A stretch of 64,000 nucleotides of DNA from NCBI RefSeq assembly GCF_010501095.1, contig NZ_QVMP01000011.1, positions 1 through 64,000 on the forward strand. The letters are read 5' to 3'. Positions 17,963 to 27,804 of this stretch are shown here, in pieces. The notes beneath the pieces were generated by a model, which saw nothing but the letters and a program-made list of their open reading frames with translations, ran no database searches and was not told where the DNA came from. How positions within the stretch are numbered: position 1 is the stretch's first letter; the number at the start of each line of letters is the position of its first letter. This stretch comes from Dysgonomonas sp. 520 (GTDB lineage: Bacteria; Bacteroidota; Bacteroidia; Bacteroidales; Dysgonomonadaceae). Both the position numbers and the translations under genes were made by a program.

Positions 17963-18650
17963 CGTCTATAACATGGTTAAATTTATCCAGAAGCCATTGC
18001 ATTTGCTGCTCAATAGTTATGTGAGAATTGTCCAGTTCTAAGGCGTCATCCGCCTTACGTAGAGGACCTTCCGCACGGTTCTGATCTTTATAATCTCGTT
18101 CTTTCAGATTTTCGAAAACTTCTTCGAATGTAGTTTGCTGATCACCTTTATTTCTTAACTCTAGCAGTCTTCTTTCAGCCCTTATCTGAGGCGATGCTGT
18201 AACAAATATTTTCAGTTCGGCATCAGGAAAAACAACCGTACCGATGTCACGGCCATCCATCACAATGCCTTTAGCTTTACCCATTTGCTGTTGTTGATGT
18301 ACCATTGCTTCCCTTACGAACGTCACAGCGCTAACTATACTCACTTTGTTTGAAACATCCATCTGGCGTATTCGTTCTTCAACATTTACGCCATTCAAAT
18401 ATGTTTCGGGTTTATTCGTATCTTTGTTTAGTTTGAATATTATTTCAATTTCTGCAATTTGCTTTTTAAGTTTTTCTTCATTCAGAACATTTCCGTCAAA
18501 CAATCCGTTTTGAATACAAAATAGCGTAACAGCCCTGTACATGGCTCCACTATCAATATAAATATAATCAATTTTTTTAGCTAGATCTTTAGCCATAGTA
18601 CTCTTTCCGCACGAAGAGAAACCATCAATAGCAATTGTAATTTTTTTCAT
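17952..18650 (-). CDS. cmk: Cytidylate kinase
   Basis: Phosphorylates CMP and dCMP with ATP. The 232-residue protein has the P-loop [16 protein letters not shown], the [13 protein letters not shown] substrate motif, [21 protein letters not shown] and the LID arginines ([24 protein letters not shown]). It overlaps ispH by 11 bp. In related genomes porQ lies directly upstream; here a MORN-like gene and only the tail of porQ remain upstream, see 19617-19874. Confidence 0.96.
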   Translation of the reverse strand: MKKITIAIDGFSSCGKSTMAKDLAKKIDYIYIDSGAMYRAVTLFCIQNGLFDGNVLNEEKLKKQIAEIEIIFKLNKDTNKPETYLNGVNVEERIRQMDVSNKVSIVSAVTFVREAMVHQQQQMGKAKGIVMDGRDIGTVVFPDAELKIFVTASPQIRAERRLLELRNKGDQQTTFEEVFENLKERDYKDQNRAEGPLRKADDALELDNSHITIEQQMQWLLDKFNHVIDDEK

Positions 18651-18766
18651 GTGACAAAGTTATTACTAAAAAACAGAATTTGATCTACCAAAGTTCGTTT
18701 TTTGTAACAAATTAATTATTTCTTTACAGTAATTAAGTAAAACTTTATTCTAGTATTCTTTTGTTC

Positions 18767-19531
18767 TTAATGGCCTGATATTTGGGGAGATATTACAATT
18801 GGCTCGTTACTTCCATAACTTATCAAATCTAAACTCAGCTCTGCTCCTTTTATAAATCCAATAACTAGATTTCTAAAATATCTTAATCTATCTTCCAGAT
18901 CAACCTTGACTCCAGATGTTATTTTCTTGGTTTTATCAATCGTATACTTATAGATAATTTCAGGATTTCCTAGTCTTCGTTCAATGTATTTTTGAATAAT
19001 ATTATTGTCGAACTCCAATATGTGTTCTCGTTTATTACCTTCGTCTACATAAATCCATTTTCCTATAAAGTTCCCGTTGTCATCAAAGCTCCCATTCAGA
19101 TTTTTAGAGTTGATGGCTATTAATGTATCACTTCTGAATTTGAAAACAGTTTTAGAGTTACCTCTGTTTGCAACTATGGTATAGGCGAACTCTCCATTTC
19201 GCTTACCATCCGTAAACGTTCCGGTATAAGTCTTTGTTATCAAGCCTGAAGTAGCTCTTTGTCTATTTACGGTAGTCCATTTGCCACTTTTCAATCCATC
19301 GGAAAAATTTCCTTTTATATTCTCGTCTATAGCAAGATATTTATTATTCTTATAAAATGAGAAGGCGCCTGTTATAACCTTTTCATAGTCCTCATTCTCA
19401 TAATATTTATATTTTGCAGTACCGCCTAAATTACCCCATTCGCCGACATAACTTTTTAAACTTTGAGAGAATAAATTTCCGACACTCAGAGAAAGAAATA
19501 ATACTAATAAAACGAAACCTGTTTTTTTCAT
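18767..19531 (-). CDS. Secreted protein with MORN-like repeats
   Basis: A 254-residue protein with a signal peptide (MKKTGFVLLVLFLSLSVGNLFSQ). The central part has three MORN/YwqK-like units: GNFSDGLKSGKWT (~80), GTFTDGKRNGEFAY (~108) and GSFDDNGNFIGKW (~145). Such repeats form beta-hairpin sheets. No catalytic motif is visible and the function is unknown. It stands alone between cmk and the porQ remnant, where the ancestral order has porQ directly next to cmk, so it is probably a later insertion. Confidence 0.65.
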   Translation of the reverse strand: MKKTGFVLLVLFLSLSVGNLFSQSLKSYVGEWGNLGGTAKYKYYENEDYEKVITGAFSFYKNNKYLAIDENIKGNFSDGLKSGKWTTVNRQRATSGLITKTYTGTFTDGKRNGEFAYTIVANRGNSKTVFKFRSDTLIAINSKNLNGSFDDNGNFIGKWIYVDEGNKREHILEFDNNIIQKYIERRLGNPEIIYKYTIDKTKKITSGVKVDLEDRLRYFRNLVIGFIKGAELSLDLISYGSNEPIVISPQISGH

Positions 19532-19616
19532 AGTGCAAGCTATTCATGTTAATTTTAACATGACAAAAATAAATAATTTTCAATTGAAAACAAAGGTAGA
19601 AATCTGGGGTTGCGCT

Positions 19617-19874
19617 TTAATACTTAGACAAATCAATCCCCAAACTGAAGTGATAGGAAGTGGCATCGGGATGGAATTGTGCTAAAGTAAAACCTATGTT
19701 AAATCTTTTTACCCTCAATCCGGCTCCGGCATTCCAGCCGCCCCATTTATTGCCATCCTGTATTTTCATATCCGAATGTACTTTAGGGTTATAGCCTACC
19801 CCAATCCAGAAATTATCGGACGGGATTATATCTACCCCGAATACAAGGTGTTTCATCAACACACTGAAAAACAA
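19617..19874 (-). pseudogene. porQ: 3' remnant of porQ (type IX secretion component)
   Basis: About 80 codons that match the C-terminal barrel strands of PorQ: KHLVFGVDIIPSDNFWIGVGYN, then GGWNAGAGLRVKRFNIGFTLAQ and a final strand SYHFSLGIDLSKY. Full PorQ is about 340 residues; no signal peptide or N-terminal strands are present, and an in-frame TGA precedes the TTG at 19874. Homology appears to begin near 19865, exactly where the opposite-strand permease fragment begins. Its position upstream of cmk-ispH-pfkA is the usual porQ locus, which supports the identity. Confidence 0.7.
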
Positions 19875-20152
19875 TCAGAAAAACATTCCTCTATGTTTCT
19901 TCATTTCTCATACTGAAAGGTATGCTGTGGGGATATGTAATAGCATTGACAATATGCCTCGTTCAAAAATATTTCGGAATATTGAAGTTGGATGCTTCCG
20001 TATACTACGTTTCACAGGTTCCTATCGAGTTGAATATTATCTACATTTTACTCATCAATATAGGAACACTTCTTGTATCCTTACTGATGATGATAGGTCC
20101 ATCCTATCTGATTGCACGCATATTGCCTGCAAAATCAATTAAGTTTGAATAA
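19868..20152 (+). pseudogene. 3' remnant of an FtsX/LolE-type ABC permease
   Basis: The open frame from 19868 begins KTIRKTFLYVSSFLILKGML and continues WGYVIALTICLVQKYFG... to IARILPAKSIKFE, with two hydrophobic segments. This is the last ~95 residues of a lipoprotein-release/FtsX permease (normally about 400 residues): the 'IRK-F' turn, a transmembrane helix, a periplasmic loop, a last helix and the 'PAKSIRFE' end. No ATG precedes the homologous start. It is head-to-head with the porQ remnant, so both lost their 5' parts, most simply in one deletion. Confidence 0.7.
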
Positions 20153-20211
20153 AGAGGAAGCACTGGTTAAACAATATTTGTCATACTTGAACAAGTAGCA
20201 TGAATATCTGT

Positions 20212-20988
20212 TTATTCGAATTTTAAAACCAGGTAATTTTTTATTTCTTCGTATGGCAAAGTTATTTCCTTTGGTCCTTCAACATAAGCAGCCGCTTCGT
20301 AAGGATTATAATAAAGCAATAAGCCTTCTTTTGTAACGAAAATATTTTGAGGCAAGGCAAATTTATCGTTATTGAACATGTAACCCGTCGAATTTATAGG
20401 CTTACCAATCGGAATATTATATTTGTTTCTGAACTTTTCTTCGGCAATGCGAGTCAAAGCCAAAGTATCGTTCACTATATCGCTCAAAAATAGCTGATTA
20501 CCTGTCTTCGGATCAAACAAAAGTGAGGTCATGTTGCTGTTTCCGTGAGCACCTCCGGTCATTGTATACGAATCCAGTTTTATATTTACAAGCTCAGGAC
20601 TGTCGTATTCAACTGCTCCTTTTATGATTGCTTCCCATCCTCCGGGAGAATCGGAATATTCTTTTATAAAATCTTCATAACTGCGAATAAATCCGGAGAA
20701 AAGTTCATCATAGTTTGCAGAACTGTCGCTGTCTTCGGCTATTATCCATTTCACTGATTGAAAAATGGTAGAATTAATATTACTAATGACCATACTATCG
20801 CCACCAGCAACAGGAATAGAAGCATTGAGTGTAGATTGCGGTTTGCCTGCCAATTTAGACTCTTCGTCGAACTCTACAATGTGAAATGATAGTTTTGAGT
20901 CGGAGGTTTCGTTAGATGCCTGTTTATTCTTATTGTTACAAGAAGTTATCAAAGTGGCTAAGAACAAAAAATATAAGATTCGTTTCAT
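20212..20988 (-). CDS. DUF3298-type lipoprotein
   Basis: A 258-residue lipoprotein: signal MKRILYFLFLATLITSC with lipobox cysteine at 17. The mature part shows the DUF3298/RsiV pattern: N-terminal DUF4163-like strands (SFHIVEFDEESKLAG), then YTMTGGAHGNSNMTSLLFDPKTG and a C-terminal ALPQNIFVTKEGLLLYYNPYE...ITLPYEEIKNYL. Members are extracytoplasmic with unknown ligands; RsiV binds lysozyme, but nothing here shows that for this protein. It lies 79 nt downstream of hisD on the same strand and may share its transcript. Confidence 0.75.
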   Translation of the reverse strand: MKRILYFLFLATLITSCNNKNKQASNETSDSKLSFHIVEFDEESKLAGKPQSTLNASIPVAGGDSMVISNINSTIFQSVKWIIAEDSDSSANYDELFSGFIRSYEDFIKEYSDSPGGWEAIIKGAVEYDSPELVNIKLDSYTMTGGAHGNSNMTSLLFDPKTGNQLFLSDIVNDTLALTRIAEEKFRNKYNIPIGKPINSTGYMFNNDKFALPQNIFVTKEGLLLYYNPYEAAAYVEGPKEITLPYEEIKNYLVLKFE

Positions 20989-21067
20989 CGTAATAAAGTT
21001 TTAATCGATTAGACCTTAATTATAAACCATTAAGTGAACCGATTTGTTTATTTCTGAATAAACTTTT

Positions 21068-22345
21068 TTAATCCTTCAGTCTCAAAGTAACTGCATTCTT
21101 ATGGGCATTTAATTGTTCTGTTTCTGCCATTATCTCAATGGTAACACCCAAGTTATGAATTCCCTCTTTACTTATTTCCTGAAAAGTAATTTTACGGATA
21201 AAACTATCCAGATTGACTCCGCTATATGCTTTCGCATAGCCATTTGTGGGCAAAGTATGGTTAGTGCCCGAAGCATAATCACCCGCACTTTCGGGGGTAT
21301 AATGCCCTAAAAAAACGGATCCTGCATTGACTATTTTTTCGGCAATATTCATATAATCGGCAGTTTCAATGATTAAGTGTTCGGGTGCGTATTCATTTGT
21401 CATGTCGATGATTTCCTGTTCATCTTTCAGCAAGATCAACTTACTGTTATCCAAAGCCTTCTTTGCCATCTCGTTGCGAGGAAGCAATGGCAATTGTTTC
21501 TCTATTTCTTTTACAACCTCATTTATAATATCTTCCGAAGTTGTTGTTAATATCACCTGGCTGTCGGCTCCATGTTCTGCCTGAGACAGCAAGTCGGCTG
21601 CAATGAAAGACGGATTTGCCGTTTCATCTGCAATCACCTGCACTTCGGATGGTCCGGCAGGCATGTCGATAGCCACGTCACGCAGGCTTACGAGTTGTTT
21701 AGCTGCTGTCACATACTGATTTCCGGGACCAAATATTTTATACACTTTCGTTACAGTTTCTGTTCCGTATGCCATCGCCCCAATAGCTTGAATCCCACCA
21801 ATTTTATATATCCTATCCACGCCCGCCACTTTGGCTGCATACAAAATAGCAGGATTTACTTTTCCCTCCTTATTTGGAGGAGTGCATAAAACAATCTCTC
21901 TGCATCCGGCTATTTTAGCAGGAACAGCAAGCATCAAAACGGTAGAAAACAGAGGGGCTGTTCCTCCCGGAATGTAAAGCCCTACCTTTTCTATTCCGAC
22001 AGATTTTTGCCAACAAACTACACCTTTGGTAGTTTCTATTTTTTTTAGTTCTACTTTTTGAGAGTTATGAAATGTCTCAATATTATTTTTAGCTGTGCGG
22101 ATAGCTTCTTTTAATTCATCGGGGACTAAATTTTCGGCTTCGCATATTTCGGCATCCGACACTTGCAAATTATCCAATACAACTTTATCAAATTTTTGGC
22201 TAAATTCGATAACAGCTTCATCGCCTCTTTCTCTAATCTTATTCAATATATCGGAAACTGTTTGATTCAATGACGATGTGTCAAAAGCAGGGCGCTTCAA
22301 CGTTTCTTTCCAATTTTTTCTGTCTGGATATCTTACTATTTGCAT
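21068..22345 (-). CDS. hisD: Histidinol dehydrogenase
   Basis: Zinc and NAD-dependent enzyme oxidising histidinol to histidine, 425 residues. Motifs: GLYIPGGTAPLFSTVLMLAVPAKIAG, FGPGNQYVTAAKQLV, DMPAGPSEV, LSQAEHGADSQ (zinc site), NEYAPEHL and SAGDYASGTNHTLPT. In many Bacteroidales it sits in hisG-hisD-hisC-hisB. Here no hisG is upstream (a divergent susC is) and hisC-hisB lies 16 kb downstream on the same strand, so the operon seems to have been broken. Confidence 0.95.
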   Translation of the reverse strand: MQIVRYPDRKNWKETLKRPAFDTSSLNQTVSDILNKIRERGDEAVIEFSQKFDKVVLDNLQVSDAEICEAENLVPDELKEAIRTAKNNIETFHNSQKVELKKIETTKGVVCWQKSVGIEKVGLYIPGGTAPLFSTVLMLAVPAKIAGCREIVLCTPPNKEGKVNPAILYAAKVAGVDRIYKIGGIQAIGAMAYGTETVTKVYKIFGPGNQYVTAAKQLVSLRDVAIDMPAGPSEVQVIADETANPSFIAADLLSQAEHGADSQVILTTTSEDIINEVVKEIEKQLPLLPRNEMAKKALDNSKLILLKDEQEIIDMTNEYAPEHLIIETADYMNIAEKIVNAGSVFLGHYTPESAGDYASGTNHTLPTNGYAKAYSGVNLDSFIRKITFQEISKEGIHNLGVTIEIMAETEQLNAHKNAVTLRLKD

Positions 22346-22731
22346 AATATTTTAAACTTTTCGATAACAGGATGTAAAAATACTATATTATTTTATAATA
22401 GAGACTGCTTCATCGGATAGTATTTAATCAACTCAGCAAAAACTTTTAAATTTGTTTAACTTCTTACCCTAATTAATCTCGAATCCATAATGACATAACG
22501 AGATTCATCTTCCTTCTATAAAATATTAATTATAAACCTTGAATTTCAATATTAAACCGACGATAAGTCTGCTTTTAGATAAAATTGAAATAATATTCAA
22601 CATTTCTGATATTCTGAAACAGATTCTAGCAAAAGCTAAAAACAAATTTAAATAAGACCTTTTATAATATTGTCTAGTTTTGCCTATGTAGTAAATTCTT
22701 TGAATAATCTTAATATTAATACCATTGAAGC
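22346..22731. other. Divergent intergenic region between hisD and the PUL susC
   Basis: AT-rich and without ORFs. It marks the left edge of the glycosaminoglycan locus. One -7-type box for susC lies at 22675-22682; I found no clear promoter box for hisD. Confidence 0.4.
22675..22682 (+). promoter_or_regulatory. Candidate -7 box for susC operon
   Basis: TAGTTTTG matches TAnnTTTG and lies 49 nt before the susC ATG. No TTTG is seen at the -33 position, which would fit an activator-dependent promoter such as an HTCS target. Confidence 0.35.
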
Positions 22732-25700
22732 ATGTTAAAAAAATGTGTCAAAAGAAAATCCCTGCTTATGATAACTCTACTCTTATTGTCGGCAGGTTTC
22801 ATAAAAGCTCAGACCCGAATTGAGGGGAAAGTCGTAGATCAGGAAGGCATAGAGATCATTGGTGCTACCATTATTGTTAAAGGAAAATCATCAGTTGGTA
22901 CTGTTACCGATATGGATGGTAGATATACAATAACAATAAATGACCCCTCTAAAGACATACTTGTATTCTCATACATAGGAATGGAATCTCAAGATGTAAA
23001 GGTAAATAACCGAACAACTATTGATGTAACCTTAAGTCCAAACAGTGTGATATTAGATGAAGTAGTTGCTATTGGTTATGGCACAATGAAACGTAACGAT
23101 ATTTCCGGTTCTGTATCTTCCGTAAAAGGTAAAGAAATCGGAAAAATCCCGGTTACCAATGTCGGACAAGCATTAGCCGGTAAGGTGGCAGGGGTTCAGG
23201 TAACACAGTCGCAAGGTTCGCCTGATGCAGCCATTGAGATACGGGTACGTGGAGGAATGTCGATCACCCAAAACAACGACCCATTGTTTGTAATAGACGG
23301 GTTCATCAGCGAAAGTGGACTCTTGGGTATCGACCCAAGCGATATAGCAAGCATAGATGTACTGAAAGATGCTTCTGCAACAGCCATATACGGATCGGCC
23401 GGAGCAAACGGGGTTATCCTTATCTCAACCAAAACAGCTAAAGAAGGAAAAGCCGTGATAACATACGATGGTTATGTTGGTTTCAAGAAATTGACTAAAC
23501 GTATGGACGTGATGAATGTGGAAGATTTTGTCAATCTGGAATATGAAAGAGCCATGATAGGTGACGAATCGGAAAAAAACGGATTCTTGAATCGTTATGG
23601 TGATGGCAGAGATGCAGTTACATATCCTAATGTATTAGATAATATGTATTTAGCGCACGGTCAAATTCATGAAGTGTATGCCAACAGACCAGGTATAAAC
23701 TGGCAAGATGAAGTATTTGACGGTAACACGCCCATTTCGCAAAGCCATAAAATAGGTATATCAGGAGGTAACAAAACCTCAACTTACAACGTATCGTATG
23801 CCTATATGGACGAAGATGGTATCATGCCCGGCAGTGGATTAACCAGAAACTCTCTACGTGGTAAGTTTTCTTATCAACTGAATCCTAAAATGAGGTTCTC
23901 GGCTAATGTCTCGTATACAGATGAAGTAACTAGGGGAATGGGATCTCTGAATGATGCAGGTCAATTTAGCCGTATGCAACATATCATTCAATATCGTCCG
24001 ATGTATATGAAACATTCGGATGACAGTTATTTGCTTAATATGCAAAATGATCCGGTTCAGGAAGATGAAAACGGTAATCAAATGCAAAATCCACTCATTT
24101 CCATAGAAAATGAAAAAAGAGAAAGACGTAATAAACTGATGTCTTTGAACGGAGAACTAACTTATGCTATATTAAAAAACTTACGATACAGAGGTACTAT
24201 AGGTTTGCGTACACGTACAACTGACAATGATATGTTTTATGCTTCAGGTAGCCGTCAAGCTATAAACTCTGGTGGTCCTTGGGGTAGACGTGATGAGTAT
24301 GAATATTATACACTTCAGTACAATAATACTCTGACATGGAATACCAAAATAAACAAACTACATAAAATAGATGTCTTGGTGGGTCAGGAAACAGCAATAA
24401 ATGATCCTAGAACCCGCACACATACATATACTCAATTTCCTGGGGATAATTTCGGATTGGAAGATTTGGGACTTGCCACTCAAATAGGTATACCATCTAA
24501 TAGTAGAACAGATTACCGTAAATACTCGTTCTTTACACGTGCCAACTATAACTATAACGAAAAATATTTGGCAACCTTTACATTCCGTACCGATGGTTCT
24601 ACCAAGTTCGGTAAAAACAATCGTTGGGGTTACTTCCCTGCCATTTCTCTCGCTTGGCGTGCAGTTGAAGAAGATTTCATCAATAAATTGAATATTTTCT
24701 CAGATCTTAAATTACGAGCTAGCTACGGAACATCGGGTAATGATGCCATATCAAGTTATCTATCATTGGCTACAATGCATTCTTCGCTATTACCATTCAA
24801 CAATGCTATGGTGAACGGATATGCACAAAAGAAACTTGCAAACCCTGATCTGAAGTGGGAAACTAATACGACAGCCAATATAGGTCTGGATTTCGGATTC
24901 CTTGATCAAAGAATACAAGCCAGTTTAGATATTTATCAGAACAATGCTACTGACCTGCTCCTGCAAAGAAAAGTTCCTTTTTCAACGAGTGGAGGAATCG
25001 GGTCGTATATGGCAAATATCGGTGAAACACAAAATAGAGGTATTGAATTTGCTATAAATACTGTAAACATTACAACTAGCGATTTCAGTTGGACTACAAG
25101 CCTGAATCTTGCACACAACAGAAATAAGGTAAAGAAACTTGCTGATGCCAGCTATTTCACTACACGTTCGGGTTGGGTACAAACATCCGAGTTCAATGCT
25201 GACGATTATATAACAAGAGTAGGCAAATCGGTAGGGTTGATGTATGGTTACAAATCGGCAGGAATATACACTGTAGACGATTTTGATTATGTAGAATACA
25301 GTCCCGGCAAATTTGGTTATCAGTTGAAAGATGGTATAGCTTACGATCCCGGCCAGTATAATGTCAACAACATGGAGAAAAATTCATTGCAACCGGGTAG
25401 TTGGAAATTCGTTGATGTAGATCAGTCTGATGGTGAAAAAGGCATAATCAATGCAAAAGATAAAACTGTGATTGGAGATGCAACACCCGATTTGTTCGGA
25501 GGATTCATCAATAATTTTACATACAAAAGCTTTGATCTTTCCATTGGTTTCACTTATCGCATAGGTGGTGATGTTTACAACGCCAACAAGATGTATTATA
25601 CAAAAATGAGCAACAGAGGACGTAACTCATTGAAACAGTCACTAGACAGATTCACATACATTGACGAAAACGGACGTAATGTATTTGGTAATCCTGCTGA

Positions 25701-26031
25701 ATTAGCTCGAATAAACCAAGACAAACAATTTGCATCCATCAGAGGTTCGGCCAACATGGTATTTCATTCGGGATATGTTGAAGACGGATCATTCTTGAGG
25801 TTGGATAACATTACATTCGGATATTCCATTCCAAAAAAACTATTGCGAAAATTTTATGTGAGCAATCTTCGGGTTTATGCTTCAACATATAATCTATGGA
25901 CGCTATCCAATTATTCAGGATTTGATCCGGAGGTAAACGTAAAACCAAACAGCGGACTGACCCCTAATGTAGACTGGGGTGCATATCCAAGAAGTTTCAC
26001 GATGGTTTTTGGTATAAATCTAACACTATAA
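22732..26031 (+). CDS. SusC/RagA-family TonB-dependent outer-membrane transporter
   Basis: A 1099-residue glycan importer. A signal peptide ends near AQ27. A carboxypeptidase-regulatory-like domain (~28-105, TRIEGKVVDQEGIEIIGATI) precedes the SusC TonB-box region LDEVVAIGYGTMKR, a plug (~115-230, with VRGGMSITQNNDPLFVIDGF and ATAIYGSAGANGVILIST) and a long barrel ending in MVFGINLTL. It forms the import complex with SusD encoded 13 nt downstream. Its neighbours (lyases, sulfatases) indicate glycosaminoglycan oligosaccharides as ligand. Confidence 0.96.
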   Translation: MLKKCVKRKSLLMITLLLLSAGFIKAQTRIEGKVVDQEGIEIIGATIIVKGKSSVGTVTDMDGRYTITINDPSKDILVFSYIGMESQDVKVNNRTTIDVTLSPNSVILDEVVAIGYGTMKRNDISGSVSSVKGKEIGKIPVTNVGQALAGKVAGVQVTQSQGSPDAAIEIRVRGGMSITQNNDPLFVIDGFISESGLLGIDPSDIASIDVLKDASATAIYGSAGANGVILISTKTAKEGKAVITYDGYVGFKKLTKRMDVMNVEDFVNLEYERAMIGDESEKNGFLNRYGDGRDAVTYPNVLDNMYLAHGQIHEVYANRPGINWQDEVFDGNTPISQSHKIGISGGNKTSTYNVSYAYMDEDGIMPGSGLTRNSLRGKFSYQLNPKMRFSANVSYTDEVTRGMGSLNDAGQFSRMQHIIQYRPMYMKHSDDSYLLNMQNDPVQEDENGNQMQNPLISIENEKRERRNKLMSLNGELTYAILKNLRYRGTIGLRTRTTDNDMFYASGSRQAINSGGPWGRRDEYEYYTLQYNNTLTWNTKINKLHKIDVLVGQETAINDPRTRTHTYTQFPGDNFGLEDLGLATQIGIPSNSRTDYRKYSFFTRANYNYNEKYLATFTFRTDGSTKFGKNNRWGYFPAISLAWRAVEEDFINKLNIFSDLKLRASYGTSGNDAISSYLSLATMHSSLLPFNNAMVNGYAQKKLANPDLKWETNTTANIGLDFGFLDQRIQASLDIYQNNATDLLLQRKVPFSTSGGIGSYMANIGETQNRGIEFAINTVNITTSDFSWTTSLNLAHNRNKVKKLADASYFTTRSGWVQTSEFNADDYITRVGKSVGLMYGYKSAGIYTVDDFDYVEYSPGKFGYQLKDGIAYDPGQYNVNNMEKNSLQPGSWKFVDVDQSDGEKGIINAKDKTVIGDATPDLFGGFINNFTYKSFDLSIGFTYRIGGDVYNANKMYYTKMSNRGRNSLKQSLDRFTYIDENGRNVFGNPAELARINQDKQFASIRGSANMVFHSGYVEDGSFLRLDNITFGYSIPKKLLRKFYVSNLRVYASTYNLWTLSNYSGFDPEVNVKPNSGLTPNVDWGAYPRSFTMVFGINLTL

Positions 26032-26044
26032 AAAGAATAATATA

Positions 26045-27724
26045 ATGAAAACAATATATAACAGATATATGAAGCAATTGCTGAAAAATGGATTGAGACT
26101 ATCCGTTATCGCTTCCATTGTTTTTAGTGTAACAAGTTGCGATCTGGATGAAGAAGGATATAATTTTTATCCGTTAGATGACTATTTTGAAAATACATCG
26201 CGACTTGAAATGGCTGTAAATGCTGCCTATATAGGATTATGCAATCAAACAACTTACGGACAATATTGGATGGTATACGACACCGACACCGACCTGTCGC
26301 ACATAAAAGGTTCTGATATAGGTCATGTTGCCAGAGATTTGGGGCATTACAACATATACAGCACACACTCTTGGCTACAAGACACATGGGCTACTTATTA
26401 TACCGGTATAGATCGTGTGAATCTCATTCTGGAGAACATGGACAAGGTTCAAATAACGGATGAAAAAGACACCATATTTTTTAAAAATCTGGTAGGACAA
26501 TCCAGAGCTTTACGGGCAATATACTATTTCGATTTGGTTAAGTTGTTTGGAGATGTTCCTTTGAGAACAAAATCGGCAGACAAATATGACGAAGTACGTG
26601 TGCCAAAAACCGACCGTGCAATTGTCTATGACACCATAATTGCTGATCTGAAGAGTGCCATTATTGATCTTCCTTGGAGAGACGAAATGACCCAAACAGG
26701 AGAACGTATATCTAAAGGAGCCGCAATGGGAATGTTGGCAAAAGTATATTTGTTCCGTGGTGGATATTCTCTATATGGCGCAGGAAGCTCAGGAACATTG
26801 AAACGTCCTGACAACTACAAAGAATATTACCAAGAAGCTAAAAAAGTATTGGACGAATTAATCACTGCAAATAAACACGGATTACTTAAAAGTTATGAGC
26901 GGGTCTTCAGGAATATGTGCGAATTGGAATACGATCCGTTCGAGAATATGTTTGAAGTATCATTCTTCTCGCTCACCGGGCAAGTAGGAACATCCAGTAC
27001 GGTGGGTACTTATAACGGACCAGAAATAAATGCCGCTTCATCATACGGACGTGCCAATTCTTTTATAAAAACTCAAAATTTCTTCTACGATACATTTGAT
27101 CCGAATGGTGACCTAAGAAGGGACGTTGCTATAGCTACTTTCAGCATAAATAAAGACGATGTAGTAAAAGAAATTAACAGAAAGCAAAGTTACAACTGGG
27201 CACCGGGTAAATGGCGTCGCAACTGGCATACAGGAAAGATAAAAGATAATAACAATACAGATCTGAACGCTGTTATTCTTCGCTATGCCGACGTATTATT
27301 AATGCGTGCCGAAGTGGAAAACGAATTGAATGGAGGTCCGAATGACCTAGCAATTGAAGCACTTAACCAAGTGCGTCGCCGTGCCTTCGGTAAAGATTAT
27401 TTGACAGCAGATGCAGCCTTCGATCTGAGAATTTCTGACTTTGGTGATAAAGAATCTTTCTTCAATTATCTGTTTGAGGAACGTGCCCGTGAACTATGTT
27501 TCGAAGGTCATCGCCGCATGGACTTGATTCGTTGGGGATTGCTTAACAAAACATTGACTGACACCAAAAAGAAATTTGATGATGCTATTGCAAACAAAGA
27601 AATGAACTCTTATACATTCACGGCTGCAATTCGCTTCAAAACGGGTGTACATGAGCTATATCCCATACCTGACTACGATGTAAGGGAAACCGGAGGAACA
27701 ATAATTCAAAATCCCGGATACTAA
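26045..27724 (+). CDS. SusD/RagB-family surface glycan-binding lipoprotein
   Basis: A 559-residue lid protein of the SusC channel. A type II signal peptide carries the lipobox SVTSC with the anchor cysteine near residue 32. SusD features: NAAYIGLCNQTTYGQYWMV, the tetratricopeptide helices with GQSRALRAIYYFDLVKLFGDVPL, ISKGAAMGMLAKVYLF, LRYADVLLMRAEVENEL and the conserved RARELCFEGHRRMDLIRWG, then the LYPIPDYDVRETGG end. It is co-transcribed with susC and followed by a hairpin. Confidence 0.96.
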   Translation: MKTIYNRYMKQLLKNGLRLSVIASIVFSVTSCDLDEEGYNFYPLDDYFENTSRLEMAVNAAYIGLCNQTTYGQYWMVYDTDTDLSHIKGSDIGHVARDLGHYNIYSTHSWLQDTWATYYTGIDRVNLILENMDKVQITDEKDTIFFKNLVGQSRALRAIYYFDLVKLFGDVPLRTKSADKYDEVRVPKTDRAIVYDTIIADLKSAIIDLPWRDEMTQTGERISKGAAMGMLAKVYLFRGGYSLYGAGSSGTLKRPDNYKEYYQEAKKVLDELITANKHGLLKSYERVFRNMCELEYDPFENMFEVSFFSLTGQVGTSSTVGTYNGPEINAASSYGRANSFIKTQNFFYDTFDPNGDLRRDVAIATFSINKDDVVKEINRKQSYNWAPGKWRRNWHTGKIKDNNNTDLNAVILRYADVLLMRAEVENELNGGPNDLAIEALNQVRRRAFGKDYLTADAAFDLRISDFGDKESFFNYLFEERARELCFEGHRRMDLIRWGLLNKTLTDTKKKFDDAIANKEMNSYTFTAAIRFKTGVHELYPIPDYDVRETGGTIIQNPGY

Positions 27725-27737
27725 CAAAAACAATATA

Positions 27738-27770
27738 GGGAATGCCTCCAAAGCCGTGAGGCATCCCTTT
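27738..27770 (+). terminator. Hairpin after susD
   Basis: GGGAATGCCTC (27738-27748) pairs with GAGGCATCCC (27758-27767) with one bulged A, followed by TTT then CTG. The short T-tail suggests partial termination, common after susCD where expression of downstream genes drops. Confidence 0.55.
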
Positions 27771-27804
27771 CTGATATAACATAAAAACGCAAAAATTTAG
27801 AAAT

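Noticed and set aside
18655-18662. Minus-strand TAACTTTG just before cmk as a promoter
   Set aside because: It matches the -7 box but lies 4 nt from the ATG, with no -33 partner at the right spacing.
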